DNA of 64,000 nt, taken from contig CAVSSK010000011.1 of the NCBI GenBank assembly GCA_963730395.1, positions 124,001 to 188,000 of the forward strand, in the 5' to 3' direction. This DNA comes from Bog-473 sp963730395 (GTDB taxonomy: Bacteria; Actinomycetota; Acidimicrobiia; Acidimicrobiales; RAAP-2). The notes beneath the pieces were generated by a model. It was given only the letters and a program-made list of their open reading frames with translations. It ran no database searches and was not told the origin of the DNA. A program made the translations under genes and the position numbers. Below, in pieces: positions 26,572 to 35,588 of the stretch (positions are counted from its first letter, which is position 1; each line of letters begins with the position of its first letter).

Positions 26572-26776
26572 CGTGACCTCACAACGTCGATCCCGCGCCA
26601 GAACTCGTTACGGTGCACCACTCTCGCATGCCTCCATGACGATGCCCCGTACCGGCGGGTCAGCCTATCGATGTCGGCGCGGGTGAGTGCCGACGCCCGA
26701 GTGCGACGAGGATGGCCCTCGTCGCGTTCATCGAGAAGCCACCGCTCCACTGAACGGCCCGCTAACCTCGCTACCG

Positions 26777-27409
26777 ATGCCACGAGCCGAAGCGACCGGC
26801 GACTCTCGACGCAGGTCGAACTGGGAGGTGCGTCGCCAGGCCATCGTGGACACGTCGGCGCGGGTGTTCGCCCGGGGCGGGTATCACGCCACGGGCATCA
26901 CCGAGCTCTGTGTCGCGAACGATCTCGGCAAAGGAGCGCTCTACCACTACATCGGCTCCAAGGAGGAGCTCCTCGCCGCGATCCACGACCGAGTGATGGA
27001 CGAAGTGATGCTCGGCGCTGATCGCGTTGCCGAGGCAGGGGGGTCGCCGTCGCAGCAGCTGGCCAATCTCGGTGATGCGTTGCTGGACGTGATTCACCGC
27101 TACCCGGATCACGTCTGGGTCTTCCTTCATGAGTTCCCAGCGCTGACCGGCGATCGAGCTGCACAGTTCCGTGTCCGCCGGCGGCAGTACGAGGAGCGGG
27201 TCGAGGCGGTCCTCCAAGCCGGCGTCGACTCCGGCGAGTTCCGTGACGTGCAGCCGAGACTGACGGCATTGGCGTGGCTTGGGATGCACAACTACACCTA
27301 TCTGTGGTTGAAGGCGGGCGGCCCCTTGTCGGCGCGAGATGTGGCAAAGCCGTTCGCCGACATCTTCATGCGAGGTATCACGAACCCGATCGCGGGGAGA
27401 CCCGAGTAG
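26777..27409 (+). CDS. TetR-family transcriptional regulator
   Basis: A 210-residue regulator with N-terminal helix-turn-helix: QAIVDTSARVFARGGYHATG followed by ELCVANDLGKGALYHYIGSK. The remaining helical domain binds a ligand, in related regulators often an acyl-CoA. ATG 26777 is selected because it precedes the DNA-binding domain at the normal distance. It sits between the ligase gene and the SDR genes, and operators of TetR size (consensus TGTACCGACCGGT) are found at three nearby divergent promoters. It is the only regulator in the 25-41 kb cluster. Confidence 0.9.
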   Translation: MPRAEATGDSRRRSNWEVRRQAIVDTSARVFARGGYHATGITELCVANDLGKGALYHYIGSKEELLAAIHDRVMDEVMLGADRVAEAGGSPSQQLANLGDALLDVIHRYPDHVWVFLHEFPALTGDRAAQFRVRRRQYEERVEAVLQAGVDSGEFRDVQPRLTALAWLGMHNYTYLWLKAGGPLSARDVAKPFADIFMRGITNPIAGRPE

Positions 27410-27415
27410 CGGCAC

Positions 27416-28162
27416 TCAAGGCGCTGAGTACCCGCCGTCGACAACGATGGCCGATCCGGTTGTCCAGCGTGCGGCGTCGCTGGCGAGGTAGGAGTACGCG
27501 CCGACGAGATCGGCGGGCAGGCCGAGCCCGAGGGGGTGCCGCGAGGCGATTGCGTCCAGCGCGTCCGGCGGAAGATCGTCATGAATCGCTGACCGGAACG
27601 TCCCTGGGCACACGCAGTTGACGCGTATTCCGTCCCGTGCGTACTCGACGGCGGCGACCTTCGCGAGCTGGATCACAGCAGCCTTGGTCGCGCAGTACGG
27701 AGCCGCATGTGACCACGCCGTCAATCCGGAGACGGACGCGGTCAACACGATGGAACCCGACCGCTGCTGGCGCATGACGCCGACCGCCGCCCGGATCCCA
27801 TTCACGGCGCCGAGAAGATTGACACGGAATGCGCGCTCCCACTCCTCGGTCTCCAGGTTGTGGATCCGACCGTTCGCCGAGAGTACGCCGGCGTTGCTGA
27901 TCAACACGTCGAGGTGACCGAAGCGCTCGACCGCCAAGGCAACCACGGCTTCGACCTGGGCGAAGTCGCTCACGTCCGCCACGGCCGTCTGGACCGACTC
28001 GCCCGTTGGGGGGAGTCCGGAGACGGTCGCCTCGAGTGATCGCGCACTGACGTCGCTCAACACGAGATCGGTGGCGGGCTCGGTTGCGAAGTGGTGCGAC
28101 AGCGCCGCGCCGAGCGCACCGCCCGCGCCGGTGATGGCTACGACCCGTCGTGGCGTCGTCAT
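27416..28162 (-). CDS. Short-chain dehydrogenase/reductase
   Basis: A 248-residue classical SDR. Cofactor loop VVAITGAGGALGAALSHHFA with Asp in VLSDVSARS (NAD preference), structural NAG in LISNAGVL, and catalytic Ser-Tyr-Lys in TASVSGLTAWSHAAPYCATK. It overlaps the upstream SDR gene by four bases (ATGA), so both are co-expressed from the divergent promoter at about 28.95 kb. Likely oxidises an alcohol intermediate. Confidence 0.88.
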   Translation of the reverse strand: MTTPRRVVAITGAGGALGAALSHHFATEPATDLVLSDVSARSLEATVSGLPPTGESVQTAVADVSDFAQVEAVVALAVERFGHLDVLISNAGVLSANGRIHNLETEEWERAFRVNLLGAVNGIRAAVGVMRQQRSGSIVLTASVSGLTAWSHAAPYCATKAAVIQLAKVAAVEYARDGIRVNCVCPGTFRSAIHDDLPPDALDAIASRHPLGLGLPADLVGAYSYLASDAARWTTGSAIVVDGGYSAP

Positions 28163-28938
28163 ACCAGTAAGTATCCGCCGTCGACGTTGAGCACCGTGCC
28201 TGTGATGTAGGCCGAGGCGTCGGAGGCCAAGAACTGATAGGCGCCGGCCAGGTCCGTCGGAGCGCCCCAGCGACGTTGTGCCGTGTGACCGGTGATCGCC
28301 GCCGAGAGCTCCGGGTTGTTCTTCCATCCATCGGCCAACGGGGAATCGAACCACCCCGGAGCGACGACGTTCACCGTGATGCCGGCGGCGGCCAGATCGA
28401 GCGCCAGGCCCTTGGCCATGCCGACCAAGCCTGCTTTTGAGGCGCTGTACGCACTCAGGCCCTTGCGGGGACGCTCTCCGAGGACTGAGCCGGTGAAGAT
28501 GAGTCGGCCGCCCTCTCGCATCACCCGTCCAGCGGCGCGGGCGCCCAGGAACGCACCGGTGAGGTTGACCTCGAGGACCTGCCGCCAGACGGAGGCGGCG
28601 GTCTCACGTGGGCCGGCGACGATCGGTGAGATCCCCGCGTTGCAGATCCACGCGTCGACGCCGCCCCATTCGGTCACGGTGGCGTCGGCTGCCGCCTCGT
28701 TGAAGTCCTCGTCGGTCACGTCACCACTGAGCACCAGCGACGGCCCGGGGAGCGTCGCCGCCACCGCCTTGAGGTCGCTTTCTGTCCGGGCCACGAGCGC
28801 CACCGAGGCGCCGGCATGGGAGAAGGCGTGGGTGAGCAGGGCGCCCAGGCCCCGGCTGGCGCCGGTGATCACCACCCGCTTCCCCGAGACCGCGCCGGGT
28901 CCGGGAAACGACTGCGGGATCTCGATCTGGTCGCTCAT
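28159..28938 (-). CDS. Short-chain dehydrogenase/reductase
   Basis: A 259-residue classical SDR with cofactor loop RVVITGASRGLGALLTHAF, NAG motif in WICNAGISP and catalytic Ser-Tyr-Lys in TGSVLGERPRKGLSAYSASK. ATG 28938 lies 14 bases from the TetR-type operator at 28952-28969, which also overlaps the promoter of the divergent E1 gene. Its stop overlaps the start of the second SDR. Substrate unknown. Confidence 0.88.
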   Translation of the reverse strand: MSDQIEIPQSFPGPGAVSGKRVVITGASRGLGALLTHAFSHAGASVALVARTESDLKAVAATLPGPSLVLSGDVTDEDFNEAAADATVTEWGGVDAWICNAGISPIVAGPRETAASVWRQVLEVNLTGAFLGARAAGRVMREGGRLIFTGSVLGERPRKGLSAYSASKAGLVGMAKGLALDLAAAGITVNVVAPGWFDSPLADGWKNNPELSAAITGHTAQRRWGAPTDLAGAYQFLASDASAYITGTVLNVDGGYLLV

Positions 28939-28951
28939 CGCTTTTCCTTTG

Positions 28952-28969
28952 TTGTACCGACCAGTACAA
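28952..28969. promoter_or_regulatory. TetR-type operator between SDR and fused E1 genes
   Basis: TTGTACCGACCAGTACAA has perfect six-base inverted arms (TTGTAC and GTACAA). It overlaps a probable -10 box TACAAT (28965-28970) for the E1 gene, whose GTG start follows at 28980, implying a leaderless transcript. The same TGTACCGACC core is found at 34455-34478 and 37357-37378. Confidence 0.65.
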
Positions 28970-28979
28970 TACACTCTCC

Positions 28980-30971
28980 GTGTCGCCCGACCCGTCCCCG
29001 CCGTCTGCCTTTTCGAAGCCGGACCTGATCGAGATGCACCGACGCATGGTGCTGATCCGCGGTTTCGAGCAGCGGGTTGCGGCGCTCTACCGCGACGGCG
29101 AGGTCCCGGGCTTCGTGCACCTCTCCATCGGTCAGGAGGCGACCGCCGTCGGTGCATGTTGGCCGTTGGAGCCGGCGGACGTCATCACCTCCACCCATCG
29201 CGGCCATGGCCACTGTTTGGCCAAGGGGCTGGACCCGATCGGGATGTTCGCCGAGCTGATGGGAAAGGACGGGGGCACGAACCGCGGCCGCGGGGGCTCG
29301 ATGCACATCGCCGATCCGAAGCTCGGGATCTTCGGCGCCAACGGGATCGTGGCGGCCGGCCTGCCGATCGCCGTTGGAGCGGCGACCGCGGCGCAGTTGA
29401 GGGCCGACGGCAAGGTCGCGGTCGCTTTCTTCGGCGACGGGGCGCAGGCCCAGGGAGCGTTCCACGAGGCCCTGAACCTCGCTGCCGTCTGGCAGCTGCC
29501 GGTCGTCTTCTTCTGCGAGAACAACGGTTATGCCGAATTCTCCCCGGCGTCAGCCCAGCATGGAGCGTCGCTGGAGCTGCGTGCCGCCGGCTACGGCATC
29601 CCGTACGTTGCGGTCGACGGAAACGACGTCGTGGCGACGGCAATCGCCATGGAGGGTGCGGTGCGTGCTGCGCGTGCCGGGGAGGGGCCCGCCGTCATCG
29701 AGGCAGAGACCTATCGCTGGCACGGGCACTACGAGGGCGATCCGGAGCGGTACCGGTCCCCGGACGAGGTCCGCGCCTGGGAGGAGCGCGACCCGCTCCT
29801 CGTCCACGAGGGCCGGCTCCGAGAAGCTGGCGTCGGCGACGATGAGATCAAGGCACTCGAGGCGTCGATAGCCGACGAGCTCGACGATGCCGTCGAGATG
29901 GCGCGCCGGTCGGCGAGCCCGGCCGCAACCACCTTGACCGACTTCGTGGTGCGTGCCAGGCCAGAGAGGAGCGAGCCGCCACCACCTCGCAACGACGCAC
30001 CGGTGTTCCGTACCATGGATGCCATCCGCGCCGCACTCGAAGCTGAGCTCGCGGCCGACGACCGCGTCTTCGTCGCCGGAGTCGACGTCGGCGCGGGGGG
30101 CAACGTCTTCGGACTCACGCGGGGACTCGCCGACCAATTCGATGGGCGTGTGCGCGACACCCCGATCTCCGAGACAGCGATCATCGGGCTCGGCGTTGGT
30201 GCGGCGATGGCCGGGATGCGCCCCGTGGTCGAGTTGATGTATCTCGACTTCCTCGGTGTCTGCTTCGACCAGCTGCTCAACCAGGCGGCGAAGCTTCCCT
30301 TCATGACCGGCGGGGCCGCCGAGATGGCCCTGACCGTGCGGACCCAGTTCGGCGCGGGGCGTTCCTCGGGAAGTCAGCACTCGCAGAGCCTCGAAGCGCT
30401 GCTGGCGCACATCCCTGGGTTGAGCGTTGTCATGCCGTCGACGCCGGCCGACACGTACGGCCTGCTCCGTGCCGCGATTCAGGACCCGAACCCAGTGGTG
30501 TTCATTGAGAACCGACTCCTGTACGGCATGAAGGGTCCGCAGCCTCCACCAGACCACGTCGTCCCGATCGGCAAGTCTGCGGTCGTGCGCCCCGGGTCCC
30601 ACGTGACGGTCGTATCGATCTCCCGCATGGTCCACGAGGCGATCGCCGCCGCCGAACGCCTGGAGGGCGAGGGCATCTCGGTGGAGGTGATCGACCTGAG
30701 GACCGTGGCACCCCTCGACGTCGCGCCGATCCTCGACTCGGTGCACAAGACGAGTCGTCTGGTCATCGCACATGAGGCAGTCGTCCCGTTCGGCCTCGGC
30801 GCGGAGATCGCGGCCACAGTGGCGCGGGAAGGGTTCTGGGACCTCGACGCTCCCATTGAGCGAGTCGGCGCTGCTGCGACACCGCCTCCGTACGCTCCCG
30901 AGCTCGAACGGGTATGGCTCCCGGACCGCGAGGACATCATCGACACCATCCGTCGCCTCGCTGCCGTCTAG
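28980..30971 (+). CDS. Fused alpha-beta E1 component of a 2-oxoacid dehydrogenase
   Basis: A 663-residue thiamine-diphosphate enzyme in which the two E1 subunits are joined. The alpha-type half (about 5-320) has VHLSIGQEATAVGA, RGHGHCLAKG and the ThDP motif GDGAQAQGAFHEALN...NN. The beta-type half (about 340-660) has the activating Glu region DTPISETAIIGLGVGAAMAG and FIENRLLYG. It decarboxylates a pyruvate-, acetoin- or branched-chain-like keto acid. No E2 or E3 gene adjoins. The GTG start is ten bases behind the -10 box, with no room for a leader. It converges on the acyl-CoA dehydrogenase gene. Confidence 0.87.
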   Translation: MSPDPSPPSAFSKPDLIEMHRRMVLIRGFEQRVAALYRDGEVPGFVHLSIGQEATAVGACWPLEPADVITSTHRGHGHCLAKGLDPIGMFAELMGKDGGTNRGRGGSMHIADPKLGIFGANGIVAAGLPIAVGAATAAQLRADGKVAVAFFGDGAQAQGAFHEALNLAAVWQLPVVFFCENNGYAEFSPASAQHGASLELRAAGYGIPYVAVDGNDVVATAIAMEGAVRAARAGEGPAVIEAETYRWHGHYEGDPERYRSPDEVRAWEERDPLLVHEGRLREAGVGDDEIKALEASIADELDDAVEMARRSASPAATTLTDFVVRARPERSEPPPPRNDAPVFRTMDAIRAALEAELAADDRVFVAGVDVGAGGNVFGLTRGLADQFDGRVRDTPISETAIIGLGVGAAMAGMRPVVELMYLDFLGVCFDQLLNQAAKLPFMTGGAAEMALTVRTQFGAGRSSGSQHSQSLEALLAHIPGLSVVMPSTPADTYGLLRAAIQDPNPVVFIENRLLYGMKGPQPPPDHVVPIGKSAVVRPGSHVTVVSISRMVHEAIAAAERLEGEGISVEVIDLRTVAPLDVAPILDSVHKTSRLVIAHEAVVPFGLGAEIAATVAREGFWDLDAPIERVGAAATPPPYAPELERVWLPDREDIIDTIRRLAAV

Positions 30972-30982
30972 GTGTATCTAGG

Positions 30983-32131
30983 TCAGCAACCCAGCGCGCG
31001 GGCGATCACCAAGTGCTGGATCTCGTTGGTGCCCTCACCGATTTCGAGGACCTTTGAGTCGCAATAGAAGCGGGCGACGGGGGTCTCGAGCATGTAGCCG
31101 AGGCCGCCATGGATCTGAACGGCTTCCGATGCGGCCCAGGTGGCCAGGCGACTGGCCTTGAGCTTGGCCATGGCGGCCTCCTTCTGGAACGGCTGCCCGG
31201 CGTCACGTAGGTATGCGGCACGGTAGGTGAGCCATCGGGCCGCCTCGAGCTCGGTGGCGATGTCGGCCAATTTGAACTGCACGGCCTGGAACTTCGAGAT
31301 GGGCTGGCCGAACTGCACTCGTTGGCTCGCATACGCGGTCGCCATGTCGAGGACGGCCTGGGTCAGGCTGAGCGACAAGGCAGCGATCGAGATTCGTCCT
31401 ACCTCGAGTGTGCGCAGGAACTGGCTCAGTCCAAGGTTCGGATCGCCGATGAGGTGGTCGTCAGGCACCCAGACGTCGTCGAAGTAGAGCTCGCGCGTGT
31501 CGAGACCGCGCCATCCGATGCCGCGCATCTTTGGCCCCATGGTGAAGCCCGGCGTGTCCTTCTCGACGACGAAACACGCGTAGGACGGCGTCTGCGCCTC
31601 GACCGGCACCATCCGCGCCAGCAACGTCACCCCGAAGGACATGTCCGTCCCGGCGTTGGAAATGAAGGTCTTTCGACCGTTGATCGTCCAGCCGTCGTCA
31701 CGGCGAGCGGCCTGGGTCCGGATACCCCGTGCGTCGGATCCGGCATCGGGCTCGGTGAGGCCGAACGCGCCCAGGACTCGCCCCTCCGCGAGTGGTCGCA
31801 GCCAACGCTCTCGTTGTGCGTCGTTCCCAAAGAGGTACAACGGCAGGGAGCCGATGGTCGCGTGCGCCTGCCAGGCGGCAGCGACGGACTGGTCGGCCAG
31901 GCCGATTTGCTCCATCGCTGCGACGAAGCCGATCGTCGACATGCCAATCCCACCCCACTCCTCCGGGATGAGGATGCCGAGGAGACCGAGCTCACCCATC
32001 TCGCGCAGGAGGTCGGTCGGGCACCGTGCCTCGTCCCAGGCCAGCGGTGCCCGACGGGCGATCTCCTTCTGGGCGAAATCGCGACAGAGCTCGACCAGAT
32101 CTCGTTCCGACTCGTCCAGGGAGAGGTCCAC
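30983..32131 (-). CDS. Acyl-CoA dehydrogenase
   Basis: A 382-residue flavoprotein introducing a 2,3-double bond into an acyl-CoA. Three-domain layout: helical N-terminus (LSLDESERDLVELCRDFA), FAD-binding beta-barrel (FGLTEPDAGSDARGIRTQA) and C-terminal helices with QIHGGLGYMLETPVARFYCD and the terminal EIGEGTNEIQHLVIAR; the catalytic base is expected in the C-terminal domain. It is followed on the same strand by an SDR of hydroxyacyl-CoA-dehydrogenase type, which fits successive beta-oxidation steps. Confidence 0.92.
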   Translation of the reverse strand: MDLSLDESERDLVELCRDFAQKEIARRAPLAWDEARCPTDLLREMGELGLLGILIPEEWGGIGMSTIGFVAAMEQIGLADQSVAAAWQAHATIGSLPLYLFGNDAQRERWLRPLAEGRVLGAFGLTEPDAGSDARGIRTQAARRDDGWTINGRKTFISNAGTDMSFGVTLLARMVPVEAQTPSYACFVVEKDTPGFTMGPKMRGIGWRGLDTRELYFDDVWVPDDHLIGDPNLGLSQFLRTLEVGRISIAALSLSLTQAVLDMATAYASQRVQFGQPISKFQAVQFKLADIATELEAARWLTYRAAYLRDAGQPFQKEAAMAKLKASRLATWAASEAVQIHGGLGYMLETPVARFYCDSKVLEIGEGTNEIQHLVIARALGC

Positions 32132-32138
32132 GGGGTCC

Positions 32139-33077
32139 TTACGAAGCTGCGGGTCTGGCGCCGCTCGACGGGAGGTGGGCCAAGAAGGTGGTCGACCAGT
32201 CGGGGAGGTCGGTAGGGACGTGGTAACCCGTCTCGTTGTTGATCGTCCCCCAATTCCGTGCGATGTCTTCGATCGTCGGCTCCGAGTTCAGGTACCCGGG
32301 GGTCGAGGCGATGAAGATGCGGGAGAAGCGGCCGGCACCGGCTGCGTAGATCTCGCCACTGACCGGGCAGTCCTCGTGGGCGAGGAAGGCGACCATTGGG
32401 GCAACCAGCTCCGGCGACATCGGTGTCGGAGCCTCGCCAGGCCCGGGCGAGTCGGCATCTGTGGGCTGGCCCGCCATCCGCGTGTACGCCGCCGGGGCGA
32501 TGAGGTTGATCCTGATGCCGTGACGGACGGCAGATGTCGTGAGGCTACGCGTGAGGCCGATCACGGCCGCCTTGGCGGTCGCATAGGCGAGGTTCTTCGG
32601 CAGCCCGAAGATCCCCGTCGAGGTGGTCATGACGATTCGGCCATAGCCCTGTTCGACCATGTGGGGCCAGGCGGCCCGCGTGGTGTTGAAGGACCCGACC
32701 GTGTGGACGGCAAGGTGGCTGGCCAGGTTGTCCTGGTCGGCGTCGGGGAATCCCGCCCATCTCATGATGCCGGCGTTGTTGATGAGGATGTCCAGCCGTC
32801 CGAACCGTTCGACCGCCGCATCGATGAGCGCCTGTGCACCGTCGGTCGTTGCGACGTCGCTACAGTCGGACGCCGCAGCCCCACCAGCCGCAACGATCTC
32901 TGCCGCAACGGTGGACGCCACCCCGGGGTCGGACCCGAGGCCCTCCATGGAGCCGCCCAGGTCGTTGACGACGACGCTGGCCCCGCGCTCGGCGAGCAGC
33001 AGTGCATGGGCTCGGCCGATACCACGTCCGGCGCCCGTGACGACCGCGACGCGCCCCTCGAATCTGTGCGTGCTCAC
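32139..33077 (-). CDS. SDR resembling 3-hydroxyacyl-CoA / hydroxysteroid dehydrogenases
   Basis: A 312-residue SDR starting with GTG 33077. Cofactor loop RVAVVTGAGRGIGRAHALLLAE followed by VVNDLGGSMEG is characteristic of the peroxisomal multifunctional-enzyme (type 4 17-beta-HSD) subgroup. NAG motif in INNAGIMRW; catalytic Ser-Tyr-Lys in TTSTGIFGLPKNLAYATAK. A C-terminal extension (SGEIYAAGAGRFSRIFIAST) is also typical. It lies seven bases upstream of the acyl-CoA dehydrogenase gene on the same strand, so it probably handles the hydroxyacyl-CoA stage. Confidence 0.87.
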   Translation of the reverse strand: MSTHRFEGRVAVVTGAGRGIGRAHALLLAERGASVVVNDLGGSMEGLGSDPGVASTVAAEIVAAGGAAASDCSDVATTDGAQALIDAAVERFGRLDILINNAGIMRWAGFPDADQDNLASHLAVHTVGSFNTTRAAWPHMVEQGYGRIVMTTSTGIFGLPKNLAYATAKAAVIGLTRSLTTSAVRHGIRINLIAPAAYTRMAGQPTDADSPGPGEAPTPMSPELVAPMVAFLAHEDCPVSGEIYAAGAGRFSRIFIASTPGYLNSEPTIEDIARNWGTINNETGYHVPTDLPDWSTTFLAHLPSSGARPAAS

Positions 33078-33112
33078 TCCCACTCTTCGGTACGGTTGGC
33101 CCGAGGGGGCGC

Positions 33113-34372
33113 CTAGGCCCGGGGGGCCGCTGCGGCCACCGGAGCGTTGAAGCCGAGCAGCCCACCGAGGGTGCCGCCGACCATGGCAGCTCGCTCGTCG
33201 GCGGGGACGTCGGCGAACAACCGGGCCATGAGCTCTCGGCTGCCGCGGAACGTACCCTCGGCATGCGGGTAGTCGTTGCCCCACACGATCGACGACAGGC
33301 CAGTGATGTGTCGGCAGGCGACGGCAACAGGATCGTCCTGGAACGAGACGTGGAATTGGCGCTTCACGTATTCGCTGGGCATCAGCGGGTACGGCCACTT
33401 CTCGTTCAGCCGGAACAGCTGGGCCATGCCGCTCTGCTCCTGCGCTGGGCGGCTGTCGTCCCACACGCCGAGCCACCAGTCGGCATCCTGGCCGATCCCG
33501 GTGACCCAGCACTTGTCCATGCTGCCCACCAGCGACGCGAGCCAGTGCGCGTTGAACTCGATCAGGGCGAAATGCAGGTCGGGGAACCGCTCGGGCACGC
33601 CACCGCCGATCAGCTGACAGATGACCTGTTGCGGGACGATCGTGCTGTAGATGGCCTGCGTGATCATCCGCTTCGCCGCGGCCTTCTCGGTCATCGGCTG
33701 ATTCACCTGTGCGGCGTTCTCCATGACGACCTTGAGCGTGGTGGACTCCGGGTCGTTGACCTTCACCCCGCCGGTCTGGGTGTGCACGAACACGTGCATG
33801 CCGTTCGACTGCGCCGCCGCCCACACGGGATCGAAGTCCCGTGCGTAGTAGGGCTTGGGCGGGACGGCCGGCAGCAGGATGGCGCGGAAGCCACCGGCTG
33901 CGACCCGTTCGATCTCTGCCACCGCGTCGTCGATGTCGGTGATTGGAATGGGGGCCGTCGGTGCCAGCCGTGAGAAGTACGGCGTGAAACGCTCGATGAT
34001 GTAGTCGTTGTACACACGGGCGTGCGCCATGGACAGCTCATGGTCGTCGGAGTAGAGACCGAAGAGCGACAGGTTCGGATGCATGACGCCGACGTCGACT
34101 CCGTCGAGCTCGAGGTCCTCGATGATGACCTCGGGGTCGCCCTCGGGCATCCGGCCGCCCGTCTGACGGTACCGGGAGATCGTCCAGCCTTCGAAGCCTG
34201 AGGTGTGGAGTCGCCGGAAGATCCGGGCCCCGCCCTCGACGAGCGGCTCGATCTCGAAGTCGTCCTCCCACACCGCCCGGTCGCGCAGGTGCTTGGGCAG
34301 TCGGGTGACGAAGAGGTCGGTGGGCTCGAGGATGTGCCCGTCAGCGGAAACGACGAGCTGCTTGTCTGTCAT
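33113..34372 (-). CDS. Amidohydrolase-family metal-dependent hydrolase or decarboxylase
   Basis: A 419-residue TIM-barrel protein of the Amidohydro_2 (ACMSD-like) family. The first metal motif is degenerate, SADGHILEP near the N-terminus. Other sites are HVFVHTQTGG, a Glu/His region in ALIEFNAHWLASL, and the final Asp motif WGNDYPHAEGTFRGS. Members hydrolyse or decarboxylate ring-derived acids, and bacterial homologues often lie in steroid or aromatic degradation clusters. It is divergent from the cyclase-family gene, with a TetR-type operator between them oriented toward this gene. Confidence 0.85.
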   Translation of the reverse strand: MTDKQLVVSADGHILEPTDLFVTRLPKHLRDRAVWEDDFEIEPLVEGGARIFRRLHTSGFEGWTISRYRQTGGRMPEGDPEVIIEDLELDGVDVGVMHPNLSLFGLYSDDHELSMAHARVYNDYIIERFTPYFSRLAPTAPIPITDIDDAVAEIERVAAGGFRAILLPAVPPKPYYARDFDPVWAAAQSNGMHVFVHTQTGGVKVNDPESTTLKVVMENAAQVNQPMTEKAAAKRMITQAIYSTIVPQQVICQLIGGGVPERFPDLHFALIEFNAHWLASLVGSMDKCWVTGIGQDADWWLGVWDDSRPAQEQSGMAQLFRLNEKWPYPLMPSEYVKRQFHVSFQDDPVAVACRHITGLSSIVWGNDYPHAEGTFRGSRELMARLFADVPADERAAMVGGTLGGLLGFNAPVAAAAPRA

Positions 34373-34454
34373 GGTTGTGGCCCTCCTGCGCCGGGACGCA
34401 AGATCTCGATACCGGATGACCGGCCGGGCGCGGACGCGCTACCCTGCGCGAAAA

Positions 34455-34478
34455 GTCTAGACCAACCGGTCGGTACAG
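34455..34478. promoter_or_regulatory. TetR-type operator between amidohydrolase and cyclase genes
   Basis: Read on the minus strand, this holds TGTACCGACCGGTTGGT with a near-perfect palindrome ACCAACCGGTCGGT at 34461-34474. It is followed by a possible -10 box TAGACT toward the amidohydrolase gene. The core TGTACCGACCGGTT is identical to the site at 37357-37378. Confidence 0.65.
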
Positions 34479-34530
34479 ACAACGCCGGTGAGCCGGCCGC
34501 CGACGGCCGCAGGCAGAAGGAGTGGTGACC

Positions 34531-35588
34531 GTGACGAAGCGGTGGAAGCAACGTCCGTCGGGCTCGACGTGGGGTGATTGGGGCGACGACGACGAGCTCG
34601 GCCGTATCAACCTGCTCACTCACGAAAAGGTGCTCCAGGGCGTACGAGAGGTCGAGGCCGGCATCAGCTTCTGCCTGAGCCTGCCGCTCGACTATCCCGG
34701 TGGGACTCGTTGAACCAGCGGCGCTACCCGCCCGTCCTGGCGCCGACCGAGGACATGGAGGGAAACGCCGACACCTTCTACAACATCCCAATGAGCACGA
34801 TGGAGAAGTTCGGCGACCCCAAGTACGTGGACGTGTGGGCCGACGACGTCGTGACCCTCTCGCTGCAGTACTCGACGCAGTGGGACTCGTTGGCCCACGT
34901 CGGAGCCGAGTTCGACGCCGACGGGGACGGGGTCGAGGAGGCGGTCTACTACAACGGGTACCGCGCCGGAGAGGACCTGGTCGGGCCGAAGACGGACGCC
35001 CGGGGCGACGGCGGTCGGCACCGCTGCTTCGCTCATCACCTGGGCTTGGAGAACATGGCCGCCACGGGCGTGCAGGGGCGAGGTGTGCTCGTCGACTTGG
35101 CCCACCACCTCGGCAATGAATGGCGGGGGGTCGATCGCAGGACGCTCGAGGAGATCATGGCCGCCGACAATGTCGTCGTGGAGCCCGGTGACATGTTGCT
35201 GCTCCACACCGGGTTCGCCACCGAGGTGCTCAAGTGGAACCGCGACCCGGATCCCGTCAAGATCCACACGATGTGCACCTTCCTCGATGCTCGGGACGAG
35301 TCGCTGTTGGAGTGGATCAGCGGCTCGCAGATCTCGGCGCTGGTGGCGGACAACTACGCGGTGGAGGGGATGGTCGGCAAGGACCGCGACGAGAGCCGGC
35401 ACTCGTTCCTCCCCATCCACCACCTCTGCCTCTTCCTGCTGGGCGTGCCTCTCGGCGAGATGTGGTACCTGCACGAGCTCGCGACCTGGCTGCGCCAGCA
35501 CGGCCGGAGCCGGTTCCTGCTCACCGCGCCGCCACTGCGTCTGCCCGGAGCGGTTGGCTCCCCGTTGACGCCGGTCGCGACCGTCTAA
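34531..35588 (+). pseudogene. Cyclase-family (kynurenine-formamidase-like) hydrolase with one frameshift
   Basis: From GTG 34531 (eight bases behind AAGGAG) the frame reads KRWKQRPSGSTWGDWGDDDE to LPLDYPGG, then hits a stop at 34711-34713. Adding one G to the GGG run at 34702-34704 joins it to the frame DSLNQRRYPPVLAP, which continues to 35588 and gives about 352 residues, a normal length for the family. The metal-site region is DSLAHVGAEFD, with a later LPIHHLCLFLLGVPLGE. Such enzymes hydrolyse cyclic amides or lactones. A homopolymer undercall is the simplest explanation, so the gene may really be intact. Its stop overlaps the end of the convergent monooxygenase by four bases. Confidence 0.8.

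Noticed and set aside
26649..26667. GTACCGGCGGGTCAGCC as a fourth TetR operator
   Set aside because: It has several mismatches to the three-site consensus and weak symmetry, so it is mentioned only as a possibility and not annotated.
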